A stretch of 64,000 nucleotides of DNA. It comes from Datnioides undecimradiatus (taxonomy: Eukaryota; Chordata; Actinopteri; Lobotiformes; Datnioididae). The stretch covers positions 12,106,848 through 12,170,847 of the forward strand of contig WARS01000016.1 of assembly GCA_008933995.1 (NCBI GenBank). The letters run 5' to 3'. The notes below the pieces were generated by a model. It was not told where the DNA came from. It was given only the letters and a program-made list of their open reading frames with translations, and did no database searches. A program made the translations under genes and the position numbers. Positions 58,842-64,000 of this stretch are shown here, piece after piece; the stretch's first letter is position 1, and every line of letters starts with the position of its first letter.

Positions 58842-61800
58842 GTATGCTGCAAAACAGACACACACACAAAATATGTCACTTTATCACAAATGCATACATT
58901 TGTTAACACAAAAGCAAAATATGTTCATATCTTGTCCTCCTTATTTTTATTGTTATTATAATAATCATCAATGGCACAATAAAAACAAACCTGACAGCGC
59001 TTATTTGCCTTTTTTGGCAACAAAATGGCCATATTTACAATTAAAAGATGGTAAAAGTCTTTAGATACCATCCATCAGTATAAATGAAAGTATTTGTTTT
59101 GACCCATATTAACTGAAACGTAGGCAAGATCACGCCCTATTACACAAATGCACTCGTAACCTTCTTGGCACGCACAACACATTCCTTCTCTCTCTCTGTC
59201 TGTCTCACTCTCTCTTTTTGTGTGGCCCAAAAATAAACCTGCTTCTGGCATGTAGGAATCCTCTCATTAGCCAGCATCCGTCATTGGCTATTATTAACAA
59301 TGCATATTTGCTTTTTAGCTGCCAGCAAACATGCACATACAGGAAAATACAATGTTAATATTTTTCTCTCCTACTGTAGGGATGATTGTAGCATCTTTGA
59401 TGGGTTGATGGAAGAAGATGAAAAGGACAAGGCTAAACGGTAAGCTAGATATAAACGTGCAAGTGTTGCTACTATACTGCTGATAATACTACACCAATGC
59501 ATTGCATAAAAGGGTAATAATGGTGTTATAAGAACTGGGTCTTGACCAAATCTGTGCTTGTCAACTGAAAAATATTTGTTACAACTCTAAGGATGTAAAG
59601 TGGTCTGTTTTTCTCTACCATAAAGCATATACTACTGTCAGCACAGACTGACACTGACAGCACACAGTGGTCATGCTGATATTCACTTAATGTCTATTTA
59701 ACTCAATGTCAAAATGACAAAAAAAAATCTTACAGTGTCTGTCATAATGTTAAAATTCTAATATCCAACTGCTTCTTGGATTGCAGCGTGTCCCGTAACA
59801 AGTCTGAGAAGAAACGGAGAGACCAGTTCAATGTCCTCATCAAGGAACTCGGTACAATGTTGCCGGGCAACACTAGGAAGATGGACAAGTCCACCATCCT
59901 GCAGAAAAGCATTGACTTCCTGTGTAAACACAAAGGTCTGGGCCCCACCCTCACTTCACTTCCTGTGTTGATCACCTCACAGGAAAGATGCTTGATGTAT
60001 ATTTAGTTTTCTGTATTGTCCCTGTTTAATGTTACCTGAGCACTGTTACTCTTAAATTAATTTTAATCCTTCTACTGTATAATGTTGACTCAACTCACTG
60101 TTTTTATAAACCGTTATGCCACACTTAAATTATGCAATTGAGCTACTTCTACCTTTCCCTTGTAGTCCCTTGTTGAATACTGGGATTCTCGTTTGCTGAA
60201 ATATTTAATTACTTTCCATTGGTAACTGATCTTTTAATCTCAGCATTTATCAGTGCCATGCACAATAATTAACTGTCAGCTGCCACTTCACTGGTGCACT
60301 GTGTTATCTAGATTTCTGTTTAACTGCCTTGTTTTCCCTCTGAGCCTTGTACTATCAATTCATTTTTGGACCATCTTAGCCTGTGTTATTGCCTGTTTTG
60401 TATCTGAGTTGTTTCTTATTTCCTGTCACCTCATTTTGTTTTCCATAAGTTTCTTTTTCTGGAAAGACTTCATTTCCCTCTTAAAATTTCCATTTGCTTG
60501 TTTCCTCCATCAGAGATTGCAGCCCAGTCAGAGTCGAGTGAGATCAGGCAGGACTGGAAGCCTCCATTTCTTAGCAATGAGGAGTTCACCCAGCTCATGT
60601 TGGAGGTCAGAAATTTCTCCAATCCACAATTCTACGATTTAATTTGTCAGACTTTTATCCAAGGCAACCATATGTTGAACTGTAATCCTGTGTGGTAGGT
60701 GACCAAGCAGGTGGTATCTGTGGTAGGTTTTTTCATGACAAGGGTAAAGATGAATTGTTTCTCTCTTCAACATATCCAGCTGAATTTGTTTATTATCACT
60801 TAAAGTAAAATAACAGATGTATTGTTTTAACAGATTTGACTGACTCTAAAGAAAACCATTATCACTGTTACTTTACTTTACTTAAACTGCTGTAGATTCA
60901 CATATATGGTGTTCTTACTGTCTTGTCTCACATTATCAGGCTCTGGATGGGTTCTTTATAGCAATAATGACTGATGGGAACATCCTCTATGTCTCTGAGA
61001 GTGTCACCTCACTACTAGAACACCTACCGGTGAGTAACACTGCCTCTGTCTTTTGCCTGCTATGTATTAGTCATCTCCTGTATTGTAGAACAAGCTTGAG
61101 CAGGATGTTTTTATGTGTCTGTGGTTCAGATCAAACATGTTTGGATTTTGTGTGCTGAAAAAAGGGTTTGTCAATTCTTCTGGTGTGTGTGTGTGTGTGT
61201 GTGTGTGTGTTCTCCTGCACATATGTGTGTGTTTCAAAGACGGACTTGGTGGAGCAGAACCTGTTAAACTTCCTGCCAGTTGGTGAACACTCCGATGTGT
61301 ATAAGGCTCTGTCCACGCACCCCACTGACCCAGAGAGCCTTAACGCAGACTACCTGAAGAGTCAGTAAAACCCCAAGTCATTTTACACCACACGTGCTTC
61401 TTGTTTTAACATTATTAAATAATACTGTTGTGAATTGAGTGTTTGGCTGTTAAAGAAGTAGAAAAAGAAATTTTATTTTGATATGAAAGGCTCAAACATT
61501 ATAGTTGTATGAATAAAACAATTGCATAATGGCTGCAAGTTATGAATCCTTAAGCACAAAAGTAAATGTTAACTTGAATGACATTTCCATTTAAAGTTAA
61601 CGGTTTTATTTGAGTGGAGTTATTTGAAGTTAGAGTTATGTGTGAGGTATTTATTCAGTCAGTGTATTACCTACAGTAGACTGAGGTTAGCACATCTCCA
61701 GTTTGGAGAACCAGTGTCTGGTCTGGAAACAAAACTGTGAGCCGTTGTGGACAGTGTCAGCAGCACAATGGTTTTTAGCCACTTTGTAGAAGGTCCACCT

Positions 61801-63911
61801 AAAGGTGTATGCTGTATTTAGAATGCTTTCGCCACGTTACCTTTCCATGACAGCCCTTTTCCAAGGTAAAATGACTTCATGTTAATCTCTCCAATGTAAT
61901 ACTAATTTAGCCTCACAGATCATGTTGGTTACTGTCTGACGTGCTTCGTTAGTTTGTTGGGCACTTTTTTAAGAGGCTAAAAATAGTTTTGCTGCTAAAC
62001 TCATCCACAGCAGTACATTGCTCTGCCTTCTACACCAGTATTGCTGCTGCTTCTCCAAACTCCAAGCCTTGTCGCCCGCCATCTGCTGCAGTTAAAACAC
62101 AGACTATGGAAAAAAAGACTTCATCCAGTGCCGCTGAACTATCCCGTTAAATGGGATTATCAGTATAACAGTCCTATTATTATACAATGTGACAGTCACA
62201 TTTAAATTTGTACTTCAGAATGGAGAACTGTTATCTGTTTTACTTTCAGTTCTTATAAATGTGTGTTTTGTAAAAATAAAGTTGAGAAGTAGAAACCCAT
62301 GTTTATCCTATTGAGTGTAATAAACAAGTGAATATACAACTGAATATATAGCATCTCTAACAAATTTATAGAAAAGAAAAGCTTTTGTAATAAATGTAAT
62401 TTTGTTGTTTGTTCTTAGCTGTATTTTTTTTTTTTTTATTTCCAGCTAAGAACCACATGGAGTTTTGCTGCCACATGCTGCGAGGGGCAATTGATCCAAA
62501 AGAACCACCTGTTTACGAATACGTTAAATTCATTGGCAACTTTAAATCACTAAGCAATGGTATGTCGCTTAAAAAATGATATTTTCTTTTATTTTACTTT
62601 TAGTCATTTAAACAATGATTTCCTGTGAGAAATGTTACAACAGCTAAATGGAAGTAAAATGAGGCCACAATTTCTTAAAAGTTAAAATATGTATGTATGT
62701 ATCTTATTTAGCATAACAAACATACATATTCAGAGCAAAGTGAACTTCTACCAACTTAAAGATAGACTGGTTGTCAGTCAAACATTACACTCAATTTTGA
62801 AATAGTCATCATACAGAGCCACAGAGAATCACAGTGTTTTTTGCGTTGCTCACGAGTAAACAGTTCTTTTAAATGCAAACTCTGTTTTTTGTTGTGTAGT
62901 TCCCAACATGACGAGGAACGGTCTAGCAGGAGTGTTACAGCGGTCGCTACAACCTGCGTTTGATGACCAGGTGTGCTTCGTAGCCACTGTTCGGCTGGCC
63001 AAACCTCAGTTTATCAAGGTATTCTTAGACACTCACACATGCAGACAAAATCACACTGAGTTGTTAACTGAACAGTATATCTGATATACCTTCCCTCATT
63101 TGTTGCTTTGAATTCATAGGAGATGTGTACAGTGGAGGAGCCCAATGAAGAATTTACCTCGAGGCACAGTCTAGAATGGAAGTTCCTCTTTCTAGACCAC
63201 AGGTAAACACATTCAAACCCAACTGTAGGTGTGCGTTGCTCCTTTAACTCCTGTCTAATGGTTAAAAGGCTTTTGAAACCCCACCACACGGTTTTGACTG
63301 AGGATTTAGAGTAGAGGGGTTCTGTTTTCAACCATTCCTGTAATTTTATGAAAACAACAATCTGACATTCACACCTACTTCTCTCTATGACTGGCTAGCT
63401 GTGTCAAGGTGAAAAAGGAGCAACTTTGAGCTTCGTTCTTCACGCACTATTTCTAGCATTGTTCATGAGAACAAATGAGAAACCCGGTCAGTCACTTCTT
63501 GTCTTCTGTCGGTGTGATTTGTAATTATTACATTTCTCCCTTTTAGAGCACCGCCGATCATTGGTTATCTGCCTTTTGAGGTTCTGGGAACATCAGGGTA
63601 CGACTATTACCACGTGGATGACCTAGAGACACTAGCCAAGTGTCACGAACACTGTGAGAACTCACATTTACGCTCTTTCAATCATGATTTTTTTGTAAAA
63701 TTGCTTCTTTGCTTGTTATTTCTAACATTTCCACCCTTGTACGTCTGTCTCTCTCCTATTCAGTGATGCAGTATGGTAAAGGGAAGTCTTGCTACTACCG
63801 TTTCTTGACTAAAGGTCAACAGTGGATCTGGCTTCAGACGCACTACTACATCACCTATCACCAGTGGAACTCTCGGCCTGAGTTCATTGTCTGCACACAC
63901 ACAGTAGTCAG
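58825..63911 (+). CDS. clock: Circadian locomoter output cycles protein CLOCK, partial (5' 11 coding exons)
   Basis: CLOCK is the bHLH-PAS transcription factor that pairs with BMAL1 on E-boxes to drive the circadian loop. Coding exons: 58825-58841, 59380-59439, 59787-59935, 60514-60605, 60940-61029, 61240-61360, 62446-62559, 62900-63018, 63120-63202, 63547-63653, 63764-63911. These encode 366 residues in frame: start MTSSIGDD with a strong Kozak context (GCCACCATGA), [16 protein letters not shown], basic region [20 protein letters not shown], bHLH to about 83, PAS-A from about 107 ([21 protein letters not shown]), and PAS-B from about 262 to the right edge. CLOCK is preferred over NPAS2 by [16 protein letters not shown] and IDPKEPP. 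Teleosts can have two copies; remembered zebrafish synteny with smc2 hints at clockb, unverified. The Gln-rich activation region is off-window. Residue 72 is Cys (see findings). Confidence 0.95.
61182..61210. repeat. TG microsatellite before the clock PAS-A exon
   Basis: About fourteen GT units, 30 bases before the acceptor at 61239. Confidence 0.9.
61361..62445 (+). other. clock intron (1.1 kb), no gene recognised
   Basis: AT-rich unique DNA with no repeat array or open frame of note, ending in a long T tract before the acceptor at 62445. Confidence 0.6.
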
Positions 63912-64000
63912 GTACTGCAGCTGAATACACACACATCCTCTCTTTTCTCTGTACCTCGTCCTGATGGCACACATGAATGGTTTTGTTCCAATCGTGAGTC

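Overview
The window is vertebrate nuclear DNA, almost certainly from a ray-finned fish. All genes are split by short GT-AG introns, the intergenic DNA is AT-rich and full of CA/TG microsatellites, and the protein families are vertebrate (KDM4C, ECPAS/ECM29, SMC2, EXOC1L, CLOCK). I found no bacterial-style operon, CRISPR array, viral gene or intact transposon. I also found no convincing undescribed multi-gene system. The value of the window is in gene structure and in local oddities.

Layout. (1) 203-21300, minus: kdm4c, a JmjC histone demethylase. The JmjN/JmjC, linker and PHD/ePHD exons are present; the 3' end with the Tudor domains lies beyond the left edge. (2) 22533-38397, plus: complete ecpas (proteasome adaptor ECM29) in 49 coding exons, 1843 residues. 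It is divergent from kdm4c across about 1 kb. (3) 40365-48163, minus: complete smc2 (condensin ATPase) in 25 coding exons, 1200 residues, convergent with ecpas; the predicted poly(A) signals are about 0.5 kb apart. (4) 49744-51400, minus: complete three-exon exoc1l (189 residues), related to the N-terminal region of exocyst subunit SEC3. (5) about 55300-63911, plus: the 5' part of clock (untranslated exons, bHLH, PAS-A, PAS-B), running off the right edge.

Exon boundaries were placed by eye from splice consensus, reading-frame continuity and remembered human or zebrafish proteins. For ecpas, smc2 and exoc1l the exon lengths sum to exact open frames of the expected protein length, which strongly supports those models. 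Untranslated exons, promoters and poly(A) sites are less certain.

The genes are not a pathway; they are neighbours by synteny. From memory, the human orthologues of the first three are on chromosome 9 and those of exoc1l and clock are together on chromosome 4, so the block joins two human synteny groups. The most interesting leads are: long TG/CA or CG-rich repeats pressed against splice sites of domain-coding exons in four genes; a stop-free 99-nt ecpas intron; a very long disordered-linker exon in kdm4c; a uORF just ahead of the clock start codon; a cysteine in the clock bHLH where I expect arginine; and candidate homeodomain-rich non-coding elements in the 4.6-kb kdm4c intron.
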